A stretch of DNA of 58,688 nt, taken from positions 1-58,688 of the forward strand of contig NZ_SAYU02000021.1 of the NCBI RefSeq assembly GCF_004025965.2. The letters are read 5' to 3'. Below are positions 40,355-48,999 of this stretch, one piece after another. The DNA is from Phycicoccus flavus (GTDB taxonomy: Bacteria; Actinomycetota; Actinomycetes; Actinomycetales; Dermatophilaceae). Each line of letters starts with the position of its first letter. Within the stretch, counting starts at the first letter, position 1. The position numbers and the translations under genes were made by a program. Under the pieces are notes generated by a model. That model did no database searches and was not told where the DNA came from. It saw nothing but the letters and a program-made list of their open reading frames with translations.

Positions 40355-41536
40355 GTGAGCGCCTACCTCGACCACGCGGCGACGACGCCGATGCTGCCGG
40401 CGGCGGTCGACGCGTTCGTCGAGTCCGCGCGGCGGGTGGGGAACGCGTCCTCGCTGCACACGGCGGGTCGCGCGGCCCGCAAGGTGATCGAGGAGTCCCG
40501 CGAGCGCATCGCCGGCGCACTCGGCGCCCGTCCGTCCGAGGTGGTCTTCACCTCCGGCGGCACCGAGTCCGACAACCTCGCGGTCAAGGGTACCTGGGCC
40601 GCACGGCGCGACGAGGACCCCGCCCGGGTCCGCGTGGTCACGAGCGGCATCGAGCACCACGCCGTCCTGGACCCGGTCGAGTACCTCGTCGAGCGGCGCG
40701 GGGCGACGGTGACCTGGCTCGAGCCGGACCGCTGCGGGCACACCGCCGTCGAAGACCTGCGCGCGGCCCTCGAGGAGGCCGACGACGTCGCCGTGGTCAG
40801 CGTCATGTGGGCGAACAACGAGGTCGGCACCGTCCAGCCGGTGGCCGAGCTCGCCGCCGTCGCCCGGGAGCACGGCGTGCCGTTCCACACCGACGCCATC
40901 CAGGCCCTCTCGCACCTCGACGTGCGGTTCGAGGAGTCGGGGGCGGACCTGATGTCCGTCACGGCGCACAAGGTCGGCGGCCCGGTCGGCGTCGGCGCCC
41001 TGCTGGCGCGCCGCGACGCCCGGCTCGTCCCGCAGCTGCACGGCGGCGGCCAGGAGCGGCAGGTGCGCAGCGGCACCCTGGACGTCGCCGGCGTCCATGC
41101 CTTCGCCGTGGCCCTGGAGCAGACCGTCGCCACCCGCGACGTCGAGGCCAAGCGGGTGCTCACGCTGCGCGACCGGCTCGTCGAGGGCGCGCTCGCCCTC
41201 GACCTCGGCATCACGGTCAGCGGCTGCTGGCGGGCCGGGGACGGCGTCGGCCGGCTGCCCGGCAACGCCCACCTCCTCGTCCCCGGCTGCGAGGGCGACT
41301 CGCTGCTCTACCTGCTGGACGCCGCGGGCGTCGAGTGCAGCACGGGCTCGGCCTGCCAGGCCGGGGTCCCGCAGCCCAGCCACGTCCTCCTGGCCATGGG
41401 CTACGGCGAGAAGGAGGCCCGCGGGGCGCTGCGGCTGACCCTCGGCCACACGAGCACCGACGCCGACGTCGACGCCGTCCTCGCCGCGCTGCCCGGGGTC
41501 GTCGAGCGGGCCCGGAGGGCCGGGGGCATCGCCTGA
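40355..41536 (+). CDS. Cysteine desulfurase (IscS/NifS family)
   Basis: A 393-residue class V aminotransferase-fold enzyme. It starts [20 protein letters not shown]; the PLP lysine is K206 in [16 protein letters not shown], the cofactor-contacting region is [14 protein letters not shown], and the sulfur-carrying Cys is C334 in [20 protein letters not shown]. It removes sulfur from cysteine as a persulfide. mnmA overlaps its stop (TGATG), so its main job here is probably to supply sulfur for tRNA 2-thiouridine, besides possible Fe-S cluster use. GTG 40355 is set by the TAGACT promoter 8 nt upstream; the longer open frame is rejected. Confidence 0.94.
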   Translation: MSAYLDHAATTPMLPAAVDAFVESARRVGNASSLHTAGRAARKVIEESRERIAGALGARPSEVVFTSGGTESDNLAVKGTWAARRDEDPARVRVVTSGIEHHAVLDPVEYLVERRGATVTWLEPDRCGHTAVEDLRAALEEADDVAVVSVMWANNEVGTVQPVAELAAVAREHGVPFHTDAIQALSHLDVRFEESGADLMSVTAHKVGGPVGVGALLARRDARLVPQLHGGGQERQVRSGTLDVAGVHAFAVALEQTVATRDVEAKRVLTLRDRLVEGALALDLGITVSGCWRAGDGVGRLPGNAHLLVPGCEGDSLLYLLDAAGVECSTGSACQAGVPQPSHVLLAMGYGEKEARGALRLTLGHTSTDADVDAVLAALPGVVERARRAGGIA

Positions 41537-42618
41537 TGCGCGTCGTCGCCGCGATGTCCGGCGGGGTCGACTCCGCCGTTGCCGCCGCCCGGATGATCGA
41601 CGCCGGCCACGACGTCGTGGGCGTCCACCTCGCGCTGTCACGCTCGGCGGCCACGCTGCGCGAGTCCGCGCGCGGCTGCTGCACCATCGAGGACGCCGGG
41701 GACGCCCGCCGGGTCGCCGACCGGCTCGGCATCCCCTTCTACGTCTGGGACCTCGCCGAGCGGTTCGAGCGCGACGTCGTCGAGGACTTCGTCGCCGAGT
41801 ACGCCGCCGGCCGCACCCCGAACCCCTGCCTGCGCTGCAACGAGACGATCAAGTTCGCCGGGCTGCTCGACAAGGCGGTCGCGCTGGGGTTCGACGCCGT
41901 CGCCACCGGCCACTACGCGCAGGTGCTCGACGGCCCGGACGGGCGCGAGCTGCACCGGGCGGTCGACCCGGCCAAGGACCAGTCCTACGTCCTCGGGGTG
42001 CTGGACGAGGCGCAGCTGGCCCGGGCCTTCTTCCCGCTGGGGGACACCGTGAAGTCCGACGTCCGCGACGAGGCCGCCGCCCGGGGGTTGTCGGTGGCGA
42101 AGAAGCCGGACAGCCACGACATCTGCTTCGTCGCCGACGGCGACACCCGCGGCTACCTCACCCGCCGCCTGGGCGAGCAGCGCGGTGAGCTCGTCGACGC
42201 CGTCTCCGGCGAGGTCGTCGGTGAGCACGCGGGCGCCTACGGTTTCACCGTCGGCCAGCGCCGCGGACTCGGGGTCGACCGCTCCCGGCTGGACGGCGAG
42301 CCGCGCTACGTCGTCGAGGTCGACGCGCCCCGCAACCGGGTCGTCATCGGGACCGCCGACCTCCTCGGCGTCGACGTCCTCGACGGCGAGCACCTGCGCT
42401 GGTGCGGCCCGGTCCCGGACGGCGAGGTCGCGGTCGGGGCCCAGGTGCGCGCCCACGGCGAGGAGGTCCCGGCCACCGCGAGGGTGTCCGGTGACACGGT
42501 GGCCGTCCGGCTCGCCCGCCGGCTGCGCGGCGTCGCGCCGGGCCAGTCCGTCGTGCTCTACCAGGGCACCCGGGTGCTCGGGTCGGCGACCGTCACCGGC
42601 ACCCGCCGTGCCGCCTGA
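41536..42618 (+). CDS. mnmA: tRNA-specific 2-thiouridylase MnmA
   Basis: A 360-residue tRNA thiolase. The PP-loop is [18 protein letters not shown], the catalytic Cys is C98 in [16 protein letters not shown] and the second Cys is C197 in [17 protein letters not shown]. The C-terminal beta-barrel ([31 protein letters not shown]) is intact. It thiolates U34 of Lys, Glu and Gln tRNAs using persulfide sulfur. Its ATG shares one base with the cysteine desulfurase stop, and the next gene starts 11 bp before its end. The usual start TGAxxKxxVxVxMSGG is slightly shortened to [10 protein letters not shown]. Confidence 0.95.
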   Translation: MRVVAAMSGGVDSAVAAARMIDAGHDVVGVHLALSRSAATLRESARGCCTIEDAGDARRVADRLGIPFYVWDLAERFERDVVEDFVAEYAAGRTPNPCLRCNETIKFAGLLDKAVALGFDAVATGHYAQVLDGPDGRELHRAVDPAKDQSYVLGVLDEAQLARAFFPLGDTVKSDVRDEAAARGLSVAKKPDSHDICFVADGDTRGYLTRRLGEQRGELVDAVSGEVVGEHAGAYGFTVGQRRGLGVDRSRLDGEPRYVVEVDAPRNRVVIGTADLLGVDVLDGEHLRWCGPVPDGEVAVGAQVRAHGEEVPATARVSGDTVAVRLARRLRGVAPGQSVVLYQGTRVLGSATVTGTRRAA

Positions 42619-42949
42619 CGGCCCCGCGGCGCGGGTCGTGGCCGAGCGAGCCGACCTGCGGGTGCGCCTGACCGCGATGGAGGAGGACCTGCGCCGGCTC
42701 GTCGAGGCCTCGCGGGACAGCAACGCGGACGACGAGCACGACCCCGAGGGGCAGACCATCGCCTACGAGCGTTCGCAGCTGATGGCCCTCACCGACGGGC
42801 TGCGCACGCGCCTCGCCGAGCTCGACGCGGCGGGCGAGCGGGTGGCGGCGGGGACCTACGGCCGGTGCGAGGTGTGCGGCGAGCCGATCCCCGTCGAGCG
42901 GCTCGAGGCGCGCCCGACCGCCCGGACCTGCGTCACCCACGCCCGCTGA
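42608..42949 (+). CDS. TraR/DksA-type zinc finger protein
   Basis: A 113-residue protein: a long coiled-coil helical region ([20 protein letters not shown], then [20 protein letters not shown]) followed by the TraR/DksA zinc finger [20 protein letters not shown] and a final CVTHAR, giving a C-x2-C ... C-x2-H site in place of four Cys. Members bind RNA polymerase or act as small general regulators; the role here is unknown. The acidic pair near the coiled-coil tip that DksA needs is not obvious ([11 protein letters not shown]). GTG 42608 overlaps mnmA by 11 bp; GTG 42638 is a possible later start. Confidence 0.82.
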   Translation: MPPDGPAARVVAERADLRVRLTAMEEDLRRLVEASRDSNADDEHDPEGQTIAYERSQLMALTDGLRTRLAELDAAGERVAAGTYGRCEVCGEPIPVERLEARPTARTCVTHAR

Positions 42950-43018
42950 CGCCGCGCGGCGACGACGGTCCCCGGCGAGGCGGGGGTCCCGGCGGTGCGG
43001 CTGGGTCGGCCGTCCTCG

Positions 43019-43213
43019 TCACTCGCGTCGGCGGGCCCGGCCCCCCACGACGACGAGGGCGAGCCCCGCCAGGGCCAGGACCGGTCCGACGACGGCCCAG
43101 AGCGTCACCCCGGTCATCGGGCTGCCACCGACGTAGCCGAGGCCCTGGAAGGTCCACAGCAGGCCCATGGCGATGCAGAGGACCCCGAGGACGACGGCGA
43201 CGGTGCGGCTCAT
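43019..43213 (-). CDS. Small membrane protein, two transmembrane helices
   Basis: A 64-residue protein: helix 1 VAVVLGVLCIAMGLLWTFQG, a short loop, helix 2 LWAVVGPVLALAGLALVVVG, and a basic tail RARRRE that would face the cytoplasm. No family name can be given with certainty. It is well supported as a gene: hydrophobicity pattern, native codon use, and a TAGCCT promoter 7 nt before ATG 43213, which implies a leaderless message. It is convergent with the zinc-finger gene, 69 bp apart. Confidence 0.72.
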   Translation of the reverse strand: MSRTVAVVLGVLCIAMGLLWTFQGLGYVGGSPMTGVTLWAVVGPVLALAGLALVVVGGRARRRE

Positions 43214-43220
43214 GGCCTCG

Positions 43221-43226
43221 AGGCTA
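43221..43226 (-). promoter_or_regulatory. -10 element (TAGCCT), leaderless start of the small membrane protein gene
   Basis: TAGCCT on the minus strand is followed by a 7-nt spacer and then ATG 43213. It is identical to the glgX element. Confidence 0.5.
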
Positions 43227-43244
43227 GCCCGCGGACGCGACGGA

Positions 43245-43274
43245 GCCGGCCGGATTGCGATGATGCCGGCCGGC
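43245..43274 (-). terminator. Hairpin after the subtilase gene
   Basis: GCCGGCCGG (43245-43253) pairs with CCGGCCGGC (43266-43274) around a 12-nt loop, 32 bases past the peptidase stop on the minus strand. Confidence 0.4.
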
Positions 43275-43305
43275 CCCGGGTGGTGCGGTGGTGACGTCGC
43301 GGTCG

Positions 43306-44808
43306 TCAGCGGACGACGTTGTACGCGTTCACCTCACCCGCGCCGTAGAACCCGTTGCGCTGGCCGCCGGTGCAGGTGGCGTCGTAGGCGTGCGGGCCGG
43401 CGGGGTGGTTCGGCACGGCGTTGAAGACCCCGTCCGGGCACTCCAGCGGCGTCGCGGTGCGCTCGAGCATCGAGGCCAGGGCCCCGGTCTTGAGGTTCGG
43501 GTGCGCCGAGACGGCGAGGGCGGCGACGCCGGCGGCGTGCGGGCCGGCCATCGAGGTGCCCTGCTTGTAGCCGTACCCGTTGGTGCGGGTCCGGGTGTTG
43601 AAGGTCGTCGACAGGATGGCGTCGGCGCTGCGCGAGGTGGCGCCGGCGCTGCGGACGCGGCTGTCACCACCCGGGGCGGCGACGTCGACGACGCCCTGGC
43701 CGTACGAGGAGTAGTAGGACTTCTCCTGGGTCGGGCCGGTGGCGGAGACCGTCACGACACCCGGGGCCTCGGCCGGCAGGTCGACGCAGGCACCGGTGAT
43801 GGTGCGCTCCTCGACGGGGTAGCTGCCGTCGTTGGGGCTGCTGTCGTCGATGAACTTGTGCTGCAGGTCGACGTTGGAGTTCCCGGCGGAGGCGACGTTG
43901 AGGGTGCCCTGCGAGTTCGCGTAGCGGATGGCCCGCTGGACGGCCTGCCACACCGGACGCTGACGCGCGTCGTTGCGGCAGTTGAACTCCCACGGGTCGA
44001 TGTAGTAGCTGTTGTTCGTCACCTCCATCTGGTGCGCACCGGCCCACATGAACCCGCAGACCGCGGCCTCGGGGTAGATGTACCCGTCGTCGTTGACGAC
44101 CTTGACGGACGCGACCTTGACGCCCGGCGCGACGCCGGCGATGCCGACCCCGTTGATGGCCGCGGCGATGGTGCCCGCGACGTGGGTGCCGTGGTCGGAG
44201 GTCGTGGGGTTCCACGCGGCCTCGGCGGTGTTCTGCGTGCCGCCGATGCACGAGACGCTCTGGTCCTTGGCGATCTGGGTGGCGAGGTCCGGGTGGGTGC
44301 TGGAGATCCCGCTGTCCAGGACGCCGACCGTGACGTCCGGGCTCCCGGTGGTCACGGCGTGCGCTTCGGGCACGTCGATCTGGTCCATGTCCCACTGCAG
44401 GCCGTAGAGCGGCTCGGCGGTGGGGTCGCCGGTGGCGTCGACCGCGGCGGGGGCGTCGACGGTGGTCGTCGCGCCCTCGTCGAGCGGAGTGCCGAGGCCG
44501 GCGGTGGAGGCCGCGGACTCGACGCCGGCGCCGCGCACGTCGGTGGCGAAGTCGGCGTTGGCCGAGCGCACGACGAGGACGCCGATGGCGTCGTAGCTGG
44601 CGACGACGGTGCCGCCGGCGGCGGCGACGCGCTGCTGCGCCTTCGCGGTGCTCTTGCCCTGCGGGGCGAGGACGAGGTAGCTGCCACCGGAGGCGGACGT
44701 GGCGGCCGAGGGGGCCGGTGCGGCCGTTGCTGACGCGCCGCCGAACGCCGCTGCGGTCAGCGCAGCGACGGCGGACGCACCGACAAGGGTGCGGGACATG
44801 CGGGACAC
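43306..44808 (-). CDS. Secreted S8 family serine protease (subtilase)
   Basis: A 500-residue exported protease. The signal peptide SRTLVGASAVAALTAAAFGG ends near ATAAPAPS. An inhibitor-I9-like propeptide region (GSYLVLAPQGKSTAKAQQRV) and the peptidase domain follow, with triad D165 (VTVGVLDSGISSTHPDLA), H206 (DHGTHVAGTIAAAINGVGI) and S419 (YKQGTSMAGPHAAGVAALAV); the oxyanion Asn is in VASAGNSNVD. Cys residues in CIGG, CGFM, NCRND, GACVDL, LECPDG and ATCTGG suggest disulfides. GTG 44808 has AGGAGA at 7 nt and is preferred to ATG 44799. TAAGGT (44859-44864, minus strand) may be its -10. It probably digests extracellular protein. Confidence 0.93.
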   Translation of the reverse strand: MSRMSRTLVGASAVAALTAAAFGGASATAAPAPSAATSASGGSYLVLAPQGKSTAKAQQRVAAAGGTVVASYDAIGVLVVRSANADFATDVRGAGVESAASTAGLGTPLDEGATTTVDAPAAVDATGDPTAEPLYGLQWDMDQIDVPEAHAVTTGSPDVTVGVLDSGISSTHPDLATQIAKDQSVSCIGGTQNTAEAAWNPTTSDHGTHVAGTIAAAINGVGIAGVAPGVKVASVKVVNDDGYIYPEAAVCGFMWAGAHQMEVTNNSYYIDPWEFNCRNDARQRPVWQAVQRAIRYANSQGTLNVASAGNSNVDLQHKFIDDSSPNDGSYPVEERTITGACVDLPAEAPGVVTVSATGPTQEKSYYSSYGQGVVDVAAPGGDSRVRSAGATSRSADAILSTTFNTRTRTNGYGYKQGTSMAGPHAAGVAALAVSAHPNLKTGALASMLERTATPLECPDGVFNAVPNHPAGPHAYDATCTGGQRNGFYGAGEVNAYNVVR

Positions 44809-44942
44809 GGGATCTCCTGATCGTTCGGCTCTCCGGCGGATGACGCCGGTGCCGCCACACCTTAGGTCGGTCCACCGACGACGGCGACCGGAGCGACAGG
44901 CGAGTTGCGATCGGGTCCCTTCTCCCCGGTCCCGCCGGGAAT

Positions 44943-44956
44943 GTTGAAAGATCAAC
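44943..44956. promoter_or_regulatory. Inverted repeat GTTGA-AAGA-TCAAC upstream of pirin gene
   Basis: A 5-bp perfect dyad with a 4-nt centre in an A/T-rich patch, 60 bp before the pirin ATG and inside the divergent region shared with the subtilase. TTGA/TCAA dyads of this size are typical of MarR-type operators; the assignment is tentative. Confidence 0.3.
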
Positions 44957-45015
44957 TATCGTTGGACGCGGTGACCCTCCGAGGGGAGGATCGACGCAGA
45001 AGGAGCGTGAGCGAC

Positions 45016-45990
45016 ATGCCGGCCGTGACCGTCGAGAACATCCTGACCCTGCCGCGGGTCTCCGAGCCGTCCGCGGGGGCGGTGTCCCGTCCCGTGCGGT
45101 CCGTCACGACCGCTCCGCAGGGCTTCGAGGGCGAGGGCTTCCCGGTCCGCCGCGCGTTCGCCGGCGTCGACCTCGCGGCCCTCGACCCCTTCATCCACAT
45201 GGACCAGATGGGCGAGGTCGAGTACGCGCCGGGGGAGCCGAAGGGCACCGCCTGGCACCCGCACCGGGGCTTCGAGACCGTCACCTACATCATCGACGGC
45301 ACCTTCGTGCACCGGGACAGCACCGGTGGCGGCGGCGTCATCACCAACGGCGACACCCAGTGGATGACGGCCGGCTCCGGTCTGCTGCACATCGAGGTGC
45401 CGCCGGAGGAGCTCGTCATGTCGGGCGGACTCTTCCACGGCCTCCAGCTGTGGGTGAACCTGCCGCGGGCGCAGAAGATGTCGCCCCCGCGCTACCAGGA
45501 CATCCGCGGCAACGACGTCCAGCTGCTGTCGAGCCCGGACGGCGGCGCGCTCGTGCGGGTCATCGCCGGCGAGCTCGACGGCCACGAGGGGCCGGGCATC
45601 ACGCACACCCCGATCGTCGCGCTGCACGTCACCGTCGCACCGGGCGCCCGGGTGCGCCTGCCCTGGAACCCCGGCTACAACGCGCTGGTCTACGCCCTCA
45701 ACGGCCGCGGCAGCGTCGGTCCGGACCGCCGGCCCCTCTCGATGGGGCAGCTGGCCGTGCTCGGCGGCGGTGACGTCGTCGAGGTCGGCGCGGACGAGCA
45801 GCAGGAGTCGCGCAGCCCCAGCCTGGACCTCTACATCCTCGGCGGGCGCCCGATCCGCGAGCCCGTCGCCGCCTACGGCCCGTTCGTCATGAACACCCGC
45901 GACGAGCTGGTCCAGGCCTTCGAGGACTTCCAGGCCGGCCGCCTCGGGACCGTCCCGAGCGAGCCGCACCCCGGTCACGACGTGCTCTGA
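45016..45990 (+). CDS. Pirin family protein
   Basis: A 324-residue bicupin. The N-terminal cupin has the metal site in DPFIHMDQMGEVEYAP and TAWHPHRGFETVTYIIDGTF (HPH plus a later His and Glu), continuing through SGLLHIEVPPEE. The C-terminal pirin_C domain contains ALHVTVAPGARVRLPWNPGY. Pirins bind iron and act as quercetinase-like dioxygenases or redox-sensitive regulators; which applies is unknown. ATG 45016 follows AAGGAG at 10 nt; GTG 45007 lies only 1 nt from that site, too close to be the start. Confidence 0.9.
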   Translation: MPAVTVENILTLPRVSEPSAGAVSRPVRSVTTAPQGFEGEGFPVRRAFAGVDLAALDPFIHMDQMGEVEYAPGEPKGTAWHPHRGFETVTYIIDGTFVHRDSTGGGGVITNGDTQWMTAGSGLLHIEVPPEELVMSGGLFHGLQLWVNLPRAQKMSPPRYQDIRGNDVQLLSSPDGGALVRVIAGELDGHEGPGITHTPIVALHVTVAPGARVRLPWNPGYNALVYALNGRGSVGPDRRPLSMGQLAVLGGGDVVEVGADEQQESRSPSLDLYILGGRPIREPVAAYGPFVMNTRDELVQAFEDFQAGRLGTVPSEPHPGHDVL

Positions 45991-46006
45991 CCGCCGCCGG
46001 ACGTCA

Positions 46007-46042
46007 CGACGCCCCCGGGAGCGCTACTCACCGGGGGCGTCG
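46007..46042. terminator. Bidirectional terminator between pirin and extensin-like genes
   Basis: A 12-bp stem CGACGCCCCCGG / CCGGGGGCGTCG (46007-46018 with 46031-46042) with a 12-nt loop, between two convergent stops. Confidence 0.6.
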
Positions 46043-46068
46043 GCGTCCGTGGGCCCGAGGGCCGTCGC

Positions 46069-46875
46069 TCAGGGCGAGGGGTAGGACTGCGTGCCGTAGC
46101 CCCGCCGCGTCGTCGCCCGGTTGAAGGCGAGCCACTTCGCCTGCGACGTCGTGATCCCGCCGCTGGAGACGCCGGCCGCGCGCAGGACGCGCGTGGAGTG
46201 GCTGGCGGTCTGCGAGCCCCACTTGCCGTCGATCGTCGTGTTGAGGCCCCACACGAGGCGGCAGCACGCCTGTACGTGCTGCACCTGCGCGCCGGAGCCG
46301 GTCGAGAACGTCGAGTTGCCGCTGCCGGACACGAGGTTGTCGATGTGGATGTGGTTCGCGTGGTCGGCGTTGTAGAGGTAGGTCAGCACGTTGCGGAAGT
46401 GGTAGTGGATCGAGGCCGAGGTCGCCCAGTAGTGCCGCCGGTTGCGCCGCATGTCGGCGTCGGCGTAGTTCCGCCACAGGTCCTGGCGGGCGAAGAACTG
46501 GCGGTTCGAGCCGACGTAGATCCGGGACAGGTCGAAGCCGCGGCCGGCGTTGTGCGCCTCGGAGTACCGCCCGTCGTAGTGCGCGCCGTAGCCCCACACC
46601 CGCGAGGCGTCGCCCCACGACGACGGCGTGTTGGCGTTCCAGAACTTCAGCCAGGTGTTGAGCCGGTCGTGGAAGCCGGGCCGGTAGCCCCAGCTGCCCG
46701 CCCCGCCGTTCACCTCGTAGTAGGTCCGGGCGCCGTTGATGCCCGGGTAGGTCTGGATCGTGCCGTGCGCCGCGGCCGGGCCCGCGGTGGCGAGGCCCAG
46801 GCCGCCGAGGGCGGTCGTGGCGAGGGCGCCGCCCAGCAGCAGGCGGCGGCTCGGAGTGGTCTGGTCGTCGGTCAT
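46069..46875 (-). CDS. Tat-exported extensin-like/M15-type peptidoglycan-acting protein
   Basis: A 268-residue protein with a twin-arginine signal PSRRLLLGGALATTALGGLG cleaved near GPAAAHG. The mature domain has SEAHNAGRGFDLSRIYVGSN (His and Asp) and ADHANHIHIDNLVSG (H-x-H), the zinc-ligand arrangement of VanY/M15 peptidases and extensin-like C-terminal domains. A C-terminal segment (NTTIDGKWGSQTASHSTRVL) resembles a peptidoglycan-binding repeat. It probably acts on cell-wall peptides, or binds wall without cutting; the exact bond is unknown. ATG 46875 follows GGGGGGACC. It is convergent with the pirin gene. Confidence 0.78.
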   Translation of the reverse strand: MTDDQTTPSRRLLLGGALATTALGGLGLATAGPAAAHGTIQTYPGINGARTYYEVNGGAGSWGYRPGFHDRLNTWLKFWNANTPSSWGDASRVWGYGAHYDGRYSEAHNAGRGFDLSRIYVGSNRQFFARQDLWRNYADADMRRNRRHYWATSASIHYHFRNVLTYLYNADHANHIHIDNLVSGSGNSTFSTGSGAQVQHVQACCRLVWGLNTTIDGKWGSQTASHSTRVLRAAGVSSGGITTSQAKWLAFNRATTRRGYGTQSYPSP

Positions 46876-47049
46876 GGTGGTCCCCCCAGGGTCGTCGGCC
46901 GGTCTCGTCCCGGCCGTGCCCTCGACGATGTCCCGGTCCGCTGCGGCGTCGCTGCGCGTTCGCTGCGGCCCCCGTCCGTGGCCGGGACCGACCCCGCGGC
47001 CGCGCACCCCGGCCGGGGCCGGGCCCGTCGGCGCGAGAGGATGGCCCGC

Positions 47050-47163
47050 GTGAGCCTCACCATGCGTCCCGGACACGAGTGCTGCAGCGTCGACCTGCCC
47101 GCCGACGCCGCCGGGCCGCCCGGCCCGGAGCCGGTGACGGCGCCCGTGGGGCGGCAGCGGTGA
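47050..47163 (+). CDS. Possible leader peptide with a Cys-Cys pair, upstream of the MetE-like gene
   Basis: GTG 47050 opens a 37-codon frame, 9 nt after GAGAGG, with a Cys-Cys pair within its first third (MRPGHECCSVDLP), and its stop overlaps the start of the methionine synthase-like gene as GTGA. ATG 47041 is an alternative start. No homologue is recognised. Short frames with consecutive Cys codons serve as cysteine-responsive leaders of sulfur genes in mycobacteria; whether this one does is inference. It could be an upstream coupling ORF with no peptide function, or chance. Confidence 0.3.
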   Translation: MSLTMRPGHECCSVDLPADAAGPPGPEPVTAPVGRQR

Positions 47164-48182
47164 GCGCGACCACCCCGGCCGGGGACCGGGCGGCCGTCCG
47201 CGCCACCGGCATCGGCTCCTGGCCGGGACGCTCGGCCCGTGAGGCGGTCCGGACCGTGCGCGACCTGCTCGTCGACGGTGAGGGCGTCGGGCTGCCCTAC
47301 CTGCCCGAGACCCCGGACCGCGGCCCGGGCGCCGACCTCGTCGGCCGCGGCGCCGGGCTGCTCGTCGACCTCGCCGTCGACCTCCAGCCGAGCGGCTGGC
47401 GGCTCGTCGACCGTCCCGGCCGGGACGCCGGGCGCACGGCATCCCTCCTGCGCGAGGACCTCGACGAGCTGGCCGAGGCCTACGAGGACTACGCCGGACC
47501 GCTCAAGGTCCAGGTGTGCGGGCCCTGGACGCTGGCCGCGACGGTGCAGCTGACCCGCGGGGAGCGCGCGGTGAGCGACCCCGGGGCGGTCGCCGACCTC
47601 GCCGCGTCACTGGCCGAGGGCATGGCCCGGCACGTCGCCGACGTCCGGCGCCTCGTCCCCGGCGCCGAGGTCGTGCTGCAGGTCGACGAGCCCGCCTTGC
47701 CCTCGGTGCTCGAGGGGTCGCTTCCCACCGCGTCCGGCTACGGCCGGGTCCGGCCGGTGGACGCCCAGGTCGTCGGCGACACCCTGCGCGACATGCTGGC
47801 CACCCACGACGGCCCCACGGTGCTGCACTGCTGCCACCCGCGGGCGCCCCTGCCGCTGCTGCGCGACAGCGGCGCGGGAGCGCTCGCGGTCGACCTCGTC
47901 GACGCCTCGCCCGCCCGGTGGGAGTCCGTGGCGGCGACCCTCGAGAGCGGGACCGGGCTGGTCGCCGGGGTGCTCGCCACCGACGGCTCGACCCCCGACA
48001 CCCGGGCCCGGGAGGTGGTCTCGGACGGGCTGGAACGTGCCGGTCTGGCGCTGGACGCCGTCCGGGGGCTCGTCGTCTCTCCCGCGTGCGGCCTCGGCGG
48101 GCGCACGGTCGAGACGGCGGTCCGGGTGCAGCGGTCGGCCCTCGACGCGGCGCGCCGGCTCGCCGAGGACGCCGGCGGCTGA
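47160..48182 (+). CDS. MetE-like cobalamin-independent methionine synthase, C-terminal domain only
   Basis: A 340-residue UROD/MetE-like barrel equivalent to the catalytic C-terminal half of MetE, without the N-terminal half. The start RATGIGSWPGRSAREAV is characteristic of this short family. The zinc/thiol ligands are present as H223-x-C225 (VLHCCHPRAP) and C310 (SPACGLGGRT), with an acid in VVLQVDEPALPSVLEG. It probably transfers a methyl group to homocysteine from a donor other than polyglutamyl folate; short homologues use methylcobalamin proteins or other donors. GTG 47160 overlaps a short upstream frame with two adjacent Cys codons. No ribosome site is obvious, which fits coupled translation. 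Confidence 0.82.
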   Translation: MSATTPAGDRAAVRATGIGSWPGRSAREAVRTVRDLLVDGEGVGLPYLPETPDRGPGADLVGRGAGLLVDLAVDLQPSGWRLVDRPGRDAGRTASLLREDLDELAEAYEDYAGPLKVQVCGPWTLAATVQLTRGERAVSDPGAVADLAASLAEGMARHVADVRRLVPGAEVVLQVDEPALPSVLEGSLPTASGYGRVRPVDAQVVGDTLRDMLATHDGPTVLHCCHPRAPLPLLRDSGAGALAVDLVDASPARWESVAATLESGTGLVAGVLATDGSTPDTRAREVVSDGLERAGLALDAVRGLVVSPACGLGGRTVETAVRVQRSALDAARRLAEDAGG

Positions 48183-48198
48183 GGCGCCGGCCGCGGGC

Positions 48199-48999
48199 TC
48201 ACCAGCGCCGGTCGTGCTCCGGGCCGGTCGGGTCGTCGTACCCGCCGCGACCGCGGGTGTCGTACCCGTCGGGGTCGTACGTCACCGTGTCGTCGTCGCC
48301 GCCGTGACGGCGGGTGTCGTACCCGTCGGGGTCGTACGCCCGCGTGTCGTGGTCGCCGCCGTACCGGCGGGTGTCGTCCTCGCCGGCGGAGGGCCCGTCG
48401 GCGTACTGCACCGGGTAGTCGGCGGTGGTCCGGACATCGGGGTCGCCGTACCCGTCCTGCGGCACCGGCTCCTCGTCCTCGTACTCGTACTCGTCGACGT
48501 CGCTCGGCTCCAGGCCGGTGGACGCCCGGCGGAAGGCCCGCTGACCCAGCAGACCGGTGCCCACCGAGGCGACGCCGAGGACGACGAGGGCCACGGCGAC
48601 GTCCGTCGGCGCCTTGTCCAGGCTGTCCAGGAACCGGCCGGGGGCCCAGACCATGACGGCGACGGCGATGGCGAAGGCGCCGAGGACGACGACGGCGTCC
48701 CAGCCGCTCGTGCGGCGCCGCAGCAGCCGCCAGCCGCACACGAGGCCCCACACGACCATCCCCGCCGAGATGACGGCCACCGGGGCGAGCAGCACCTGGA
48801 GCGAGCCGGGCAGGTCGTCCCCGGGGCGCGGGAGGAAGGTCACCCGCACCCAGAAGCCGACGACGAGCACGAGCAGCACGGTCCACACGATGGTGAAGCC
48901 GAGGCCCGTGGCACGCCACAGCTCGGCGACCCGGCGGCGGGCCGCCAGGTCGACCTCGCGCTCGGACCGCCGGCGGCGGGCGGCGGGCTGCGCGCTCAC
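48199..48999 (-). CDS. Four-TM membrane protein with repetitive acidic C-terminal tail
   Basis: A 266-residue protein of unknown family. A basic N-terminus (ARRRRSEREVDLAARRRVAE) is followed by four helices: LGFTIVWTVLLVLVVGFWVR, LLAPVAVISAGMVVWGLVCG, DAVVVLGAFAIAVAVMVWAP and VALVVLGVASVGTGLLG. The tail of about 90 residues is rich in Asp, Tyr, Gly and Arg with a 19-residue repeat (AYDPDGYDTRRHGGDDDT, then TYDPDGYDTRGRGG) encoded by a 57-bp DNA repeat (48254-48281 and 48311-48338). GTG 48999 overlaps the stop of the acyl-CoA ligase as GTGA; the two are probably cotranscribed, though a functional link is not obvious. Confidence 0.75.
   Translation of the reverse strand: MSAQPAARRRRSEREVDLAARRRVAELWRATGLGFTIVWTVLLVLVVGFWVRVTFLPRPGDDLPGSLQVLLAPVAVISAGMVVWGLVCGWRLLRRRTSGWDAVVVLGAFAIAVAVMVWAPGRFLDSLDKAPTDVAVALVVLGVASVGTGLLGQRAFRRASTGLEPSDVDEYEYEDEEPVPQDGYGDPDVRTTADYPVQYADGPSAGEDDTRRYGGDHDTRAYDPDGYDTRRHGGDDDTVTYDPDGYDTRGRGGYDDPTGPEHDRRW

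Noticed and set aside
46876-47040. A riboswitch (cobalamin or SAM type) before the MetE-like gene
   Set aside because: I could not find the conserved boxes of either class by eye, and the region reads as simple GC-rich spacer. A covariance-model search would be decisive.
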